Positions 33,338-43,068 of a stretch of 51,881 bases of DNA are shown here, in pieces. Location of the stretch: assembly GCA_000436835.1 (NCBI GenBank), contig FR889161.1, forward strand, positions 1-51,881. The letters are read 5' to 3'. The stretch's first letter is position 1; each line of letters begins with the position of its first letter. The notes beneath the pieces are model-generated. The model ran no database searches. It had not been told where the DNA came from and worked only from the letters and a program-made list of their open reading frames with translations. The position numbers were made by a program, and so were the translations under genes. This DNA comes from Eubacterium sp. CAG:251. GTDB lineage: Bacteria > Bacillota > Clostridia > Oscillospirales > Acutalibacteraceae.

Positions 33338-33490
33338 TTTCTGAATTTTGAAATTTCTTTAATACTTCTTTTAATATAACAGCTCTGTCTTTGCTGATAG
33401 GTGCTTTTGAGTCGGAAGCTTTCGCATCTTATTCAGGCTTTTTAGCGGCAGGTTTAGGCGTGTTCATTTGTACCTTTTTATCATTTTTTA
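33338..33490 (-). pseudogene. Degenerate minus-strand tail with an in-frame stop
   Basis: Continuing in the frame of the chimeric gene past its stop, the minus strand reads KNDKKVQMNTPKPAAKKPE, one TAA, then DAKASDSKAPISKDRAVILK and on to a final stop before the 33277 terminator. The Lys/Pro/Ala-rich linker and helical end look like a real protein tail broken by one nonsense codon. The family is unknown. Confidence 0.35.
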
Positions 33491-33491
33491 T

Positions 33492-34352
33492 TTACATTAT
33501 AACTCCGTCTTTAAAAATGGATATGTCCCTGTATCCGTTTTGCTCGTTCTTTGTCTGCCTGCCTGAAGCGATATCAATTAATAGCTTGAATATTTCCTCG
33601 GTCATATTTTCAAAGTCATTGCTTTTAATCAATTCGCCTGCATTAAAGTCAATCCAATTGCTTTTTCTTTTTGCAAGGCGGGAGTTAGAGGCTACTTTAA
33701 TTGTCGGCACGCTTGCACCGAGCGGAGTCCCTCTGCCTGTTGTAAATAATATTATATTTGCGCCTGCCGCAGTCAAATTGGTTGTTGATACAATATCATT
33801 TCCCGGTCCCGTCAAGAGATTTAACCCTTGCTTTTTGCAATGCTCGCCTTTTTTACAATCAATTGTCAAATGACCGATAGGATTGCCGTATTTGATAATA
33901 TTCTCGCCGTTTTTCAAATCGTTTAAAAGTACCTTGTGCCCAAAGGGAATATCGTTTAAAAGCTTGACCTTTTTATAAAGACCGTCGATTTTTGTCAAAT
34001 CCTCACCACAAAAGCCGATATTTGCCAAAACGTCAAAAACGATGTCATTGTGTTTGGCTTTAAAGAAATAAAGCACACTTTCAACGTCGTTTACAGGATA
34101 ATCTTTATTTTCAAAATCCTCATAAAAATTGATTAATGCAGCAAAGGAAAATGATAAAACACTCGGAATTTTGCCGAACTTATTATAATAATCAAGCAAA
34201 GAGCAAAGACAACGGGCTTTGAATTTTGCTACTGAATTTAAGCTTATGTCAAGCAGCTTATGGTCGATAAACGGATTGTTAAACCTTTCAATAACACTGT
34301 TTGAAAATGCTCTTAAAAAATTACCCTCGCCGAATTGTAAAATCTTAATCAT
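33492..34352 (-). pseudogene. In-frame chimera of tagaturonate reductase (UxaB) and altronate dehydratase (UxaA)
   Basis: An intact 286-codon frame with segments of two enzymes. Residues 1-16 (ILQFGEGNFLRAF) are the UxaB N-terminus; 17-131 (VIERFNNPFIDHKLLDISLN and on) are the UxaB C-terminal domain. Residues 132-171 (IPFGHKVLLNDLKNGENIIK, then GNPIGH) are the UxaA SAF domain, and 172-286 (GPGNDIVSTTNLTAAGANII, then FTTGRGTP) the UxaA C-terminus. The UxaB NAD-binding domain and the middle of UxaA are missing. It has a promoter (34428-34400) and AGGTGAG before the ATG, so it may still be expressed. Neither reaction should survive. It is best read as a scar of a lost hexuronate pathway. Confidence 0.75.
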
Positions 34353-34399
34353 ATTCTCACCTGCGTTTAATACTGAATGTTTAAGAAAAAATCATTTCA

Positions 34400-34428
34400 A
34401 TTATATAACATAAATTTTTTAAAGTAAA
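34400..34428 (-). promoter_or_regulatory. Remaining promoter of the chimeric gene
   Basis: On the minus strand, TTTACT (34428-34423) and TATAAT (34405-34400) are separated by 17 bases, about 48 bases before the ATG. Confidence 0.55.
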
Positions 34429-34451
34429 TAGATATATTGAATATTTTAATG

Positions 34452-34480
34452 TTGACTAAAAGCAATAAATATATTATAAT
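34452..34480 (+). promoter_or_regulatory. Sigma-A promoter of the pyr operon
   Basis: TTGACT at 34452-34457 and TATAAT at 34475-34480 are 17 bases apart. Transcription should begin near 34487, leaving only about 20 bases before pyrC. That is too short for a PyrR attenuator. Confidence 0.85.
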
Positions 34481-34508
34481 TACAAGGATAAAGAAAGGAC
34501 TGTGGTTT

Positions 34509-35783
34509 ATGACATTGCTGATTAAAAATGCACTATGTTTTATTGCCGATGAATTTAAAAAGTCAGATGTTTTCATAACCGACGGGATTATTACCGAGAT
34601 TTCCAGCACTATTTCTTCAAATGGTGCCGATAGAGTAATTGACGCATTGGATAAATATTTTTTGATACCGGGCTTTGTGGATGTTCATACACATTTACGT
34701 CAGCCCGGTTTTTCTTATAAAGAAACAATTAAGTCAGGCTCTATGGCAGGGGCAAGGGCAGGGTATACGGCTCTTTGCACAATGCCTAATCTTAACCCGG
34801 CTCCCGATTGCCCCGAAAATCTTAAGGCTCAAACAGATATAATTGAGCGTGATGCAGTTATTGACGTTCTTCCTTTCGGCACAATTACCAAAGGCAGAAA
34901 AGGCGAGGGCGAGGTTGTTGACTTTGAATCAATGGCTGATAAGGTTGTCGGCTTTTCCGATGACGGAACAGGTGTTCAAACCGGCGAACTTATGGAGGAG
35001 GCTATGGCACGGTGTGCTAAGCTTAATAAGATTATTTCAGCTCACTGCGAGGTTAATGATTTGCTCAAAGGCGGCTATATTCACGACGGGGTATATTGCA
35101 AGGAGCACGGCCATAAGGGTATCTGCTCAAAGAGTGAATGGGCGCAGATTGAGCGTGACTGCAAGCTTGCAGAAAAAACGGGATGCAGATATCACGTGTG
35201 CCATATTTCAACTAAGGAAAGCGTTGATATTATCCGTAAGGCTAAGGCTCGTGGGGTTAAAGTTACGTGTGAAACAGGCCCGCATTATTTGACTATGTGC
35301 GATGAGGACTTGCAGGAGGACGGCAGGTTTAAAATGAATCCGCCGCTTAGAAACCGAGAGGATATGAATGCTCTTATTGAGGGTGTTAAAGACGGCACGA
35401 TTGATGTTATTGCAACCGACCATGCTCCTCATTCTAAGGAAGAAAAGTCAAAAGGGCTTAAAGGCTCGGCTATGGGCGTTGTCGGTTTGGAAACGGCATT
35501 CGGTGTACTTAATACAAAGCTTGTCAAAACGGGCGTTATTTCTCTTGAAAAATTGATTGATATGATGTCGGTTAAACCGAGAGAGATTTTTGATATTTCG
35601 GGCGGTAAAATTGAAGTAGGCGCTCCTGCCGATTTGGCACTGCTTGATATAGATAAAGAATGGTGCGTTGACCCTGAAAAATTTGTAACTATGGGTCGTG
35701 CAACACCGTTTCAGGATTGGAAACTGCAGGGTGAAAACCTTTTAACAATATATAAAGGAGAAATTGTTTATGAAGCCTTATAA
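34509..35783 (+). CDS. pyrC: Dihydroorotase
   Basis: Zinc amidohydrolase that cyclises carbamoyl aspartate to dihydroorotate, third step of UMP synthesis. The ATG at 34509 follows AAAGGA; the frame opens at 34437 but that would start upstream of the promoter. The 424 residues match class I enzymes. Metal motifs are DVHTHLRQPGFSYKET, ISAHCEV, HVCHIST and IATDHAPHSKEEK. It is first in the pyr operon and overlaps carA by 14 bases. Confidence 0.95.
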   Translation: MTLLIKNALCFIADEFKKSDVFITDGIITEISSTISSNGADRVIDALDKYFLIPGFVDVHTHLRQPGFSYKETIKSGSMAGARAGYTALCTMPNLNPAPDCPENLKAQTDIIERDAVIDVLPFGTITKGRKGEGEVVDFESMADKVVGFSDDGTGVQTGELMEEAMARCAKLNKIISAHCEVNDLLKGGYIHDGVYCKEHGHKGICSKSEWAQIERDCKLAEKTGCRYHVCHISTKESVDIIRKAKARGVKVTCETGPHYLTMCDEDLQEDGRFKMNPPLRNREDMNALIEGVKDGTIDVIATDHAPHSKEEKSKGLKGSAMGVVGLETAFGVLNTKLVKTGVISLEKLIDMMSVKPREIFDISGGKIEVGAPADLALLDIDKEWCVDPEKFVTMGRATPFQDWKLQGENLLTIYKGEIVYEAL

Positions 35784-36858
35784 CAAAAAAATTGTGCTTG
35801 AAAACGGTAAAGAATTTTACGGTTACGGTTTTGGCGCAGATAAAGAAGCGATTAACGAAATTGTTTTTAATACTTCAATGGTAGGATATCAGGAAATTGT
35901 ATCTGACCCAAGCTATACGGACCAAATGGTGTGTATGACATATCCGCTTATCGGCAACTACGGTATGACCGATGAGGATTATGAAACAAAAGTGCCGACT
36001 ATGGGCGGTCTTATTGTAAGGGAGTATAACGATTTGCCGTCAAACTTCCGTTATACAAAGACACTTGATGAGGTACTCGTGGAATATGACATTCCTGCTA
36101 TCAGCGGCGTTGATACAAGAATGATTACGAGAATTATTCGCGACGAGGGCTCGCAAAAGGTTATAATCTGCGATGCAAATGTGCCTTATGAGGAAGCTTT
36201 AAAGAAAGTCAGAGAGTATATAATTCCTACTGATATGGTTTCACGTGTAAGCTGCAAAAAGCGTTGGTATTCAAGAACTCCTAACCATAAATACGATGTT
36301 GTCGCTATTGACTGCGGTATTAAGCATAATATTATTCGCAAGCTTAATGAAAAGGGCTGTAACGTAACTGTTGTTCCTTATAATATTACAAGTGAGGAAA
36401 TACTTAAAATGAGTCCGGACGGCTTGTTCCTTTCTAACGGTCCCGGTAATCCGGAGGACGTTCAGACTGTAATCAATGTTGTCAGAGAACTTAGAGGCAA
36501 GCTTCCTATTTTCGGAATTTGTCTTGGTCATCAAATGATTTCTTTGGCTCTCGGTGCTAAAACATTTAAAATGAAATTCGGCCACAGAGGCGGTAACCAC
36601 CCTGTTAAAAATCTTGAAACAGGCAAGCTTGAAATTACTTCTCAAAACCATTCATACGCCGTTGATGTTAAATCTCTTGACGGCACAGACCTTGAACTTA
36701 CCCACGTAAATCTTCTTGATGATACGGCTGAGGGTGTTAAGTGTGAAAAGGACAAGCTGTTCTCTGTTCAATACCACCCTGAAAGCGCACCCGGTCCGCA
36801 GGACAGCGCATACTTATTTGATGAATTTATTGCATTAATGCAAAAGGAGGAAGACTGA
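35770..36858 (+). CDS. carA: Carbamoyl-phosphate synthase small subunit
   Basis: Glutaminase subunit that supplies ammonia to CarB. The 362-residue protein starts at the ATG at 35770, nine bases after AAAGGAG. The C-terminal class I amidotransferase domain shows LSNGPGNPEDV, the nucleophile Cys in IFGICLGHQMISLALG, and the His-Glu pair in YHPESAPGPQDS. It lies one base before carB. Placement inside the pyr operon suggests the pyrimidine-dedicated synthase. Confidence 0.96.
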   Translation: MKPYNKKIVLENGKEFYGYGFGADKEAINEIVFNTSMVGYQEIVSDPSYTDQMVCMTYPLIGNYGMTDEDYETKVPTMGGLIVREYNDLPSNFRYTKTLDEVLVEYDIPAISGVDTRMITRIIRDEGSQKVIICDANVPYEEALKKVREYIIPTDMVSRVSCKKRWYSRTPNHKYDVVAIDCGIKHNIIRKLNEKGCNVTVVPYNITSEEILKMSPDGLFLSNGPGNPEDVQTVINVVRELRGKLPIFGICLGHQMISLALGAKTFKMKFGHRGGNHPVKNLETGKLEITSQNHSYAVDVKSLDGTDLELTHVNLLDDTAEGVKCEKDKLFSVQYHPESAPGPQDSAYLFDEFIALMQKEED

Positions 36859-36859
36859 T

Positions 36860-39800
36860 ATGCCAAAAAGAACTGATATACATAAAATACTTGTAATCGG
36901 CTCAGGTCCTATTGTTATAGGTCAGGCTGCTGAATTTGACTACTCAGGTACACAGGCTTGTCTTGCTCTTAGAGAAGAGGGCTACGAGGTTGTGCTTATC
37001 AACTCTAACCCTGCAACTATTATGACGGATACAGATATTGCCGATAAGGTGTATATGGAGCCGCTTAATCTTGAATATGTTGCAAGAATTATCCGTCACG
37101 AAAGACCTGACGCTATTTTACCGTCACTCGGCGGCCAGACAGGTCTTAACCTTGCAGTTCAGCTTGCTAAAAAAGGCGTGCTTAAGGAATGTGACGTTGA
37201 AATACTCGGTACTAATTTTGAAGCAATCGAAAGAGCAGAGGACAGAGAGCTTTTTAAGGAACTTTGCGAAAGCCTCGGCGAGCCGGTTCTTCCAAGTGAA
37301 ATTGCCGAAAACCTTGAGGACGGTCTTAAGGCTGCAAAAGAAATTGGATTCCCTGTTGTTCTTCGTCCTGCTTTTACTCTTGGCGGTACAGGCGGCGGTT
37401 TTGCCGATGATGAAGAAGAATTTATGGTAATGATGAAAAATGCGCTTGCGCTTTCTCCGGTTCATCAGGTCCTTGTTGAAAAGAGTATTAAGGGCTATAA
37501 GGAAATTGAATATGAGGTAATGCGTGACGCCAACGATACCGCTATCACAATTTGTAATATGGAAAATATCGACCCTGTCGGTGTTCATACAGGTGACTCG
37601 GTCGTTGTTGCTCCGTCGCAAACGCTTACTAATAAAGAATATCAAATGCTTCGTGATTCTGCACTTCGCATTATCCGTGAGCTTAAAATTGAGGGTGGCT
37701 GTAATGTTCAGTTTGCCCTTGACCCTCATTCATTCCAATATTATCTTATTGAGGTAAATCCGAGGGTTTCACGTTCGTCTGCTCTTGCTTCTAAAGCTTC
37801 GGGCTATCCTATCGCAAGGGTTTCGGCTAAAATCAGCGTAGGTATGCACCTTGACGAAATTCCTATTGCCAACACTCCTGCATCATTTGAGCCTACTCTT
37901 GACTATGTTGTAACTAAAATTGCACGTTTCCCGTTTGATAAGTTTGCAGATGCTAATAACACTCTTAATACTCAAATGAAAGCAACCGGAGAGGTTATGG
38001 CAATCGGCAGAACTATGGAGGAAAGCCTGCTTAAGGCTATTCGTTCGCTTGAAACAGGAGTTTGCCACCTTTACAGCAAGAAGTTTGATACTTACACAGA
38101 AGACGAACTTCTTAAATATATCAAAAACGGTACTGACGACAGGCTTTTTGCCATCGCTCAGCTTATAAGGCTTAATACCGACTTAATCAGAATTTATAAT
38201 GCTACAAAAATTGATATGTTCTTCCTTGAAAAGTTTAAGAACATTGTTGATTTTGAAAATGTTATTAAGGAAAATGTTAAAGATATTCAAACCCTTAAGG
38301 ACGCTAAAAAAATGGGCGTTTCCGATAAATATATCGGTATGCTTTGGGGTATGAGCGAATCTGAAGTGTTCAATTTAAGAAAAGAAAATAATATTTTCCC
38401 TGTATATAAAATGATTGATACCTGCGCTTCCGAATTTGATTCATACGTTCCTTATTTCTATTCAACTTATGAAGAAGAAAACGAGTCTGTAGTATCCGAT
38501 AAAAAGAAAATTATTGTTTTAGGCTCAGGTCCTATTCGTATCGGTCAGGGTGTAGAATTTGACTATTCAACCGTTCACGCTATTTGGTCAATCCGTGAAG
38601 CAGGATATGAAGCAATTATTATCAATAATAACCCGGAAACTGTTTCGACTGACTATACAACCTCCGATAAGCTTTATTTTGAGCCGCTTACCGTTGAAGA
38701 TGTAATGAACGTTATTACTCTTGAAAATCCGCTTGGTATTGTTGTATCACTCGGAGGTCAGACTGCTATTAACCTTGCACCTCCTCTTGATGCACTCGGT
38801 GTTCCTATTATCGGTACTGATGTTGAGGCTATTGACAGAGCTGAAAATCGTGACAGCTTTGAAAAGGTTATGGAATCTCTCGGTATTCCTCAGCCAAAGG
38901 GACTTGCTGTTACCGATATTGAAGAGGGTGTAAGGGTTGCCGCTCAAATCGGCTATCCTGTTCTTGTAAGGCCTTCGTTCGTTCTCGGCGGACGTGCAAT
39001 GCAGATTGTTGCCAATGAGGAGTCACTTCGTCATTATCTCCAAACTGCCGTTGAAATTAATACAGAACAGCCGGTTTTGGTTGATAAATATATTATGGGC
39101 CGTGAACTTGAGGTCGACGCAATTTGCGACGGCAAGGACGTATTTATTCCGGGTATTATGGAACACGTTGAAAGAACCGGTGTTCATTCGGGCGACTCTA
39201 TTTCGATTTATCCAACCTTTACCGCTTCCCAAAATGTTAAAGATAAAATTATTGATTATACCGTAAGGCTCGGTAAGGCAATAGGCATTGTCGGTCTTTA
39301 TAACATTCAGTTTATTGCCGATAATAATGACGACGTTTACGTAATTGAGGTTAATCCACGTTCATCAAGAACGGTTCCTTTCCTTTCAAAGGCAACAAGC
39401 GTTCCTATGGCTCATATCGCAACTCAGGTCATCTTGGGTCATTCGCTCAAGGAACAGGGAATTGATAAGGTTTACCCTGAGGAGAAAAAGCGTTGGTATG
39501 TTAAGGCTCCTGCTTTCTCATTCTCTAAGCTTAAGGGAATGGATACATACCTCTCTCCTGAAATGAAATCAACAGGTGAGGCAATCGGCTATGACAAGTC
39601 GCTTACACGTGCGCTTTATAAGGCTATTCAGGCATCGGGTATGAACGTTGCAAACTACGGTACTGTATTTGTAACTATTGCCGATCAGGATAAACCGGCT
39701 GCGCTCCCTCTTATTAAGCGTTTTTATGACCTTGGCTTTAATATTGAAGCAACAGAGGGAACCGCCAAATATCTTAAAAATCACGGTATTCGCACCAAGG

Positions 39801-40045
39801 TACGTGCAAAGCTTACTCTTGATGACAGCGATGAAATTCTTAAAGCACTTCGTCAAGGCCATATCGCTTACGTTATCAACACTATTGATATAAATGCCGG
39901 CGATTCACATTCCGACGGCTCTGAAATCAGACGTGCGGCAGTAGAAAATAATGTAACAATGTTCACTTCACTTGATACCGTTAAGGTGCTTCTTGACGTT
40001 CTTGAGGAGATTACACTCGGCGTATCAACAATTGACGAGGAATAA
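36860..40045 (+). CDS. carB: Carbamoyl-phosphate synthase large subunit
   Basis: A 1061-residue enzyme making carbamoyl phosphate from bicarbonate, ammonia and two ATP. It has the typical internal duplication: IGSGPIVIGQAAEFDYSG at the start and LGSGPIRIGQGVEFDYST near 555. Each half has an ATP-grasp domain, with EVNPRVSRSSALASKA and EVNPRSSRTVPFLSKA. The C-terminal MGS-like allosteric domain (about 930-1061, with IEATEGTAKYL) should bind UMP. AAGGAGG lies nine bases upstream. Confidence 0.97.
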   Translation: MPKRTDIHKILVIGSGPIVIGQAAEFDYSGTQACLALREEGYEVVLINSNPATIMTDTDIADKVYMEPLNLEYVARIIRHERPDAILPSLGGQTGLNLAVQLAKKGVLKECDVEILGTNFEAIERAEDRELFKELCESLGEPVLPSEIAENLEDGLKAAKEIGFPVVLRPAFTLGGTGGGFADDEEEFMVMMKNALALSPVHQVLVEKSIKGYKEIEYEVMRDANDTAITICNMENIDPVGVHTGDSVVVAPSQTLTNKEYQMLRDSALRIIRELKIEGGCNVQFALDPHSFQYYLIEVNPRVSRSSALASKASGYPIARVSAKISVGMHLDEIPIANTPASFEPTLDYVVTKIARFPFDKFADANNTLNTQMKATGEVMAIGRTMEESLLKAIRSLETGVCHLYSKKFDTYTEDELLKYIKNGTDDRLFAIAQLIRLNTDLIRIYNATKIDMFFLEKFKNIVDFENVIKENVKDIQTLKDAKKMGVSDKYIGMLWGMSESEVFNLRKENNIFPVYKMIDTCASEFDSYVPYFYSTYEEENESVVSDKKKIIVLGSGPIRIGQGVEFDYSTVHAIWSIREAGYEAIIINNNPETVSTDYTTSDKLYFEPLTVEDVMNVITLENPLGIVVSLGGQTAINLAPPLDALGVPIIGTDVEAIDRAENRDSFEKVMESLGIPQPKGLAVTDIEEGVRVAAQIGYPVLVRPSFVLGGRAMQIVANEESLRHYLQTAVEINTEQPVLVDKYIMGRELEVDAICDGKDVFIPGIMEHVERTGVHSGDSISIYPTFTASQNVKDKIIDYTVRLGKAIGIVGLYNIQFIADNNDDVYVIEVNPRSSRTVPFLSKATSVPMAHIATQVILGHSLKEQGIDKVYPEEKKRWYVKAPAFSFSKLKGMDTYLSPEMKSTGEAIGYDKSLTRALYKAIQASGMNVANYGTVFVTIADQDKPAALPLIKRFYDLGFNIEATEGTAKYLKNHGIRTKVRAKLTLDDSDEILKALRQGHIAYVINTIDINAGDSHSDGSEIRRAAVENNVTMFTSLDTVKVLLDVLEEITLGVSTIDEE

Positions 40046-40051
40046 TTATAT

Positions 40052-40780
40052 ATGTTTTTTGAAAGTGACTATAAGATTTTATCTAATGAAAAAATAGCTA
40101 AAGATGTTTATAAAATGAGGCTTGAGGGCGATACTTCTCATATCACCGCACCGGGTCAATTTGTAAATATCAAGCTTGATGGCAAATTTCTGCGCCGTCC
40201 TATCTCTGTTTGCGACTGCGAAGAAAATGTTATCACAATTATATATAAGGTGGTCGGCGAAGGCACTGAGCAGATGAGCAATCTTAAAATAGGAAAAATG
40301 CTTAATGTGCTCACAGGTCTTGGCAACGGTTACGATATTTCAAAATCGACTAAGCCGCTTCTTATCGGCGGCGGCGTCGGTGTTCCGCCAATGTATTTTC
40401 TTGCTAAAAAGCTTATCGAATCAGGGCAGAGGCCTTGCGTTGTTCTTGGCTTTAACACTAAGGACGAGGTTTTTTATGAAAATGAATTCAAGGCACTTGG
40501 TGTTGACGTTTTTGTTGCGACTGTTGACGGTTCATACGGCGTTAAAGGCTTTGTAACTGACGCTTTTCCAGATGATTACGATTATTTTTATACCTGTGGC
40601 CCTCTCCCTATGTTTAAGGCGGTTTATGACAAAACGCAATGCTCAGGTCAGTTCTCGTTTGAGGAAAGAATGGGCTGTGGCTTTGGTGCCTGTATGGGTT
40701 GCTCCTGCAAAACAAAATACGGCAATAAGCGTATATGTAAGGACGGTCCCGTTCTTGTTAAGGAGGAGATTATATGGTAG
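40052..40780 (+). CDS. pyrK: Dihydroorotate dehydrogenase electron-transfer subunit
   Basis: FAD and [2Fe-2S] protein that passes electrons from dihydroorotate (through PyrD) to NAD. The 242-residue protein has a ferredoxin reductase fold with FAD motif LRRPISVCDCE and NAD loop LLIGGGVGVPPMYFLAKKL. The C-terminal cluster GCGFGACMGCSCKT plus a later Cys binds the iron-sulphur centre. It overlaps pyrD by seven bases, fitting a PyrD2-PyrK2 complex. Confidence 0.95.
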   Translation: MFFESDYKILSNEKIAKDVYKMRLEGDTSHITAPGQFVNIKLDGKFLRRPISVCDCEENVITIIYKVVGEGTEQMSNLKIGKMLNVLTGLGNGYDISKSTKPLLIGGGVGVPPMYFLAKKLIESGQRPCVVLGFNTKDEVFYENEFKALGVDVFVATVDGSYGVKGFVTDAFPDDYDYFYTCGPLPMFKAVYDKTQCSGQFSFEERMGCGFGACMGCSCKTKYGNKRICKDGPVLVKEEIIW

Positions 40781-41685
40781 ATTTAACTGTAAATCTTGCA
40801 GGGCTTGAAATGGATAATCCGGTTGTTCCGGCTTCGGGTACTTTCGGATTTGGCAAGGAATTTAAGGATATTTATGATATCAACATTTTAGGCTCATTCT
40901 CGTTTAAGGGCACTACTAAGGATGCTCGTTTCGGCAATCCTACTCCGAGAATAGCAGAATGTACGTCGGGTATGATTAATGCCGTTGGACTTCAAAATCC
41001 GGGTGTTCACCACGTTATTGAGCACGAACTGCCTGAAATGAAAGAATATTTCCATAAACCTGTTATTGCAAATGTGTCCGGCTTTTCGGTTGATGATTAC
41101 GCTTATACCTGTTCGCTTCTTGATAAAGAGGAGCAAGTCGGCATATTAGAAGTTAATGTTTCCTGCCCTAATGTTCACGGCGGCGGAATGAGTTTTGGAA
41201 CTTCACCTGAATGTGCGGCACAGGTAACCAAGGCTGTTAAAGATGTAACAACTAAGCCTGTGTTTATCAAACTTTCGCCTAATGTGACAGATATTGTTTC
41301 AATCGCAAAGGCTTGCGAAGATGCAGGCGCAGACGGCATTTGCCTTATAAATACTATGCTCGGTATGCGTATTGACCTTAAAAGACGTAAGAGCGTCATT
41401 GCCAACAAAATGGGCGGATTCAGCGGCGACGCTATTTTCCCCGTGGCAGTCAGAATGGTTTATCAGGTTGCAAAGGCTTGTAATATTCCTGTTATGGGCT
41501 GCGGCGGTGTGTCGAGCGCAAAAAATGTAATTGAAATGATGATGGCAGGCGCAACTGCTGTTCAGGTAGGGGCGGCAAATCTTGTAAACCCCTACGCTTG
41601 CAAGGATATTATCGAGGCTCTTCCTACTGAATGTGAAAAGCTCGGTATTAATAAATTAAGTGATATTATAGGAGTGATTGATTAA
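40774..41685 (+). CDS. pyrD: Dihydroorotate dehydrogenase class 1B, catalytic subunit
   Basis: FMN enzyme that oxidises dihydroorotate to orotate. The 303 residues match class 1B. Motifs include PASGTFGFGKEF, NAVGLQNPGV and the active-site Cys in VNVSCPNVHGGGMSFG. LINTMLGMRID and the phosphate site GCGGVSSAKNVIEMMMAGAT follow. A pyrK neighbour confirms the NAD-dependent type. It shares TAATG with pyrF. Confidence 0.96.
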   Translation: MVDLTVNLAGLEMDNPVVPASGTFGFGKEFKDIYDINILGSFSFKGTTKDARFGNPTPRIAECTSGMINAVGLQNPGVHHVIEHELPEMKEYFHKPVIANVSGFSVDDYAYTCSLLDKEEQVGILEVNVSCPNVHGGGMSFGTSPECAAQVTKAVKDVTTKPVFIKLSPNVTDIVSIAKACEDAGADGICLINTMLGMRIDLKRRKSVIANKMGGFSGDAIFPVAVRMVYQVAKACNIPVMGCGGVSSAKNVIEMMMAGATAVQVGAANLVNPYACKDIIEALPTECEKLGINKLSDIIGVID

Positions 41686-42383
41686 TGGGTAAGGACGTTA
41701 TTGTTGCTTGCGACTTTTCAAGCGCACAGCAAACCTTTGATTTTCTCGATAAGTTTACCGAGGAAAAACCTTTTGTTAAAATCGGTATGGAGCTTTTCTA
41801 TGCCGAGGGTCCGTCAATAGTTAAGGAGATTAAGAAAAGAGGTCATAAGATTTTCCTTGACCTTAAGCTTCACGATATCCCTAATACCGTTAAAAAATCT
41901 ATGGCTGTTCTTTCAAAACTTGATGTTGATATGACTAACGTTCATGCGTCAGGTACTGTTGATATGATGAAAGCTGCGCTTGAAGGACTTACAAGAGCAG
42001 ATGGCACAAGACCGCTTCTTATTGCCGTAACTCAGCTTACCTCAACAAGTGAGGAACGTATGCAAAATGAACTTCTCATAAATGCGTCTATTAATGATAC
42101 AATTGTAAAATATGCTCAAAATGCTAAGGCAGCAGGGCTTGACGGAGTTGTTTGTTCTCCTCTTGAGGCAGGTATGGTTAAGGATAATTGCGGCAAGGAG
42201 TTTATGACGGTTACACCGGGTGTTCGCTTTGCAGACGGCGATGTGGGCGACCAGGTTCGTGTTACAACTCCTGAAAAAGCTAAAGAAATCGGCTCTGACT
42301 ATATCGTAGTCGGCAGACCTATTACCGCAGCGGCAGACCCTGTTGCGGCTTACAGAAGATGCGTTAAGGAATTTGTAGGATAA
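41685..42383 (+). CDS. pyrF: Orotidine 5'-phosphate decarboxylase
   Basis: Decarboxylates OMP to UMP, the last step. The 232-residue barrel protein contains the catalytic DLKLHDIPNTVKKS. It also has the phosphate-binding VTPGVRFADGDVGDQ and IVVGRPITAAADPVAAYR. The arrangement is the shorter PyrF group 1 type. The ATG overlaps the pyrD stop by one base. Confidence 0.96.
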   Translation: MGKDVIVACDFSSAQQTFDFLDKFTEEKPFVKIGMELFYAEGPSIVKEIKKRGHKIFLDLKLHDIPNTVKKSMAVLSKLDVDMTNVHASGTVDMMKAALEGLTRADGTRPLLIAVTQLTSTSEERMQNELLINASINDTIVKYAQNAKAAGLDGVVCSPLEAGMVKDNCGKEFMTVTPGVRFADGDVGDQVRVTTPEKAKEIGSDYIVVGRPITAAADPVAAYRRCVKEFVG

Positions 42384-42393
42384 GGAGATACCA

Positions 42394-43050
42394 ATGGAAG
42401 GATATAAAAGAGAATTTATAAAGTTTTTAGAGGATGCAGGAGTATTGAAGTTTGGCGATTTTACTGCTAAAAGCGGCAGAAAAATTCCTTATTTCATCAA
42501 TGCGGGCGATATTAAAACAGGCGAGCAAATTCAAAAACTCGGCGAGTTTTATGCAAAGGCTTATTTTGAAAAGGTAGGAAATAAGAAGTCGGTTCTTTAC
42601 GGTCCGGCTTATAAGGGTATTCCTATTGCTGTTTCGGTTGCCGTTGCACTTGCAAAAGACGGTCTTGATGTGCCGTTCTTCTTTAACCGTAAGGAGGAAA
42701 AGGACCACGGCGAAGGCGGTGTGTTTGTTGGCTATAAACCGCAGGCAGGCGAGGACGTTGTTATTGTTGAGGACGTTATCACTGCAGGAACTGCTATCAG
42801 AGAGAGTATGGCTATTCTTTCAAAGCTTGACGGCGTTAATGTTAAGGCTACATTTGTTATGGTTGACCGTAAGGAAAAAGGTCAGGGCGAAAAGAGTGCT
42901 ATGGCTGAGGTGACAGATGAGTTTGGCTTCCCTGTATATTCGGTTGTAGACGTATATGATATTATCGAATATCTTGAAGAGGACGAAGCAAATAAAGAAA
43001 ATGTTGACAGAATAAAAGCGTATCTTGCTGTAAACGGCGCAAAGGAATAA
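42394..43050 (+). CDS. pyrE: Orotate phosphoribosyltransferase
   Basis: Adds ribose phosphate from PRPP to orotate, giving OMP. The 218-residue type I phosphoribosyltransferase has the PRPP motif VVIVEDVITAGTAIRE, the loop NRKEEKDHGEGG, and YGPAYKGIPIAV. It is placed ten bases after pyrF with AAGGAG upstream. Confidence 0.96.
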   Translation: MEGYKREFIKFLEDAGVLKFGDFTAKSGRKIPYFINAGDIKTGEQIQKLGEFYAKAYFEKVGNKKSVLYGPAYKGIPIAVSVAVALAKDGLDVPFFFNRKEEKDHGEGGVFVGYKPQAGEDVVIVEDVITAGTAIRESMAILSKLDGVNVKATFVMVDRKEKGQGEKSAMAEVTDEFGFPVYSVVDVYDIIEYLEEDEANKENVDRIKAYLAVNGAKE

Positions 43051-43068
43051 TAGAAGGGAAGTGCTCAA

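Noticed and set aside
33391..33873. A 160-codon plus-strand frame
   Set aside because: It is antisense to the UxaB/UxaA chimera, whose protein clearly matches known families, and it has no convincing ribosome site.
34481..34508. A PyrR-binding attenuator before pyrC
   Set aside because: The promoter leaves only about 20 bases, too short for such a leader.
37124..37729. A 201-codon minus-strand frame
   Set aside because: It is the antisense shadow of carB and is rich in chance Asn/Lys/Phe runs.
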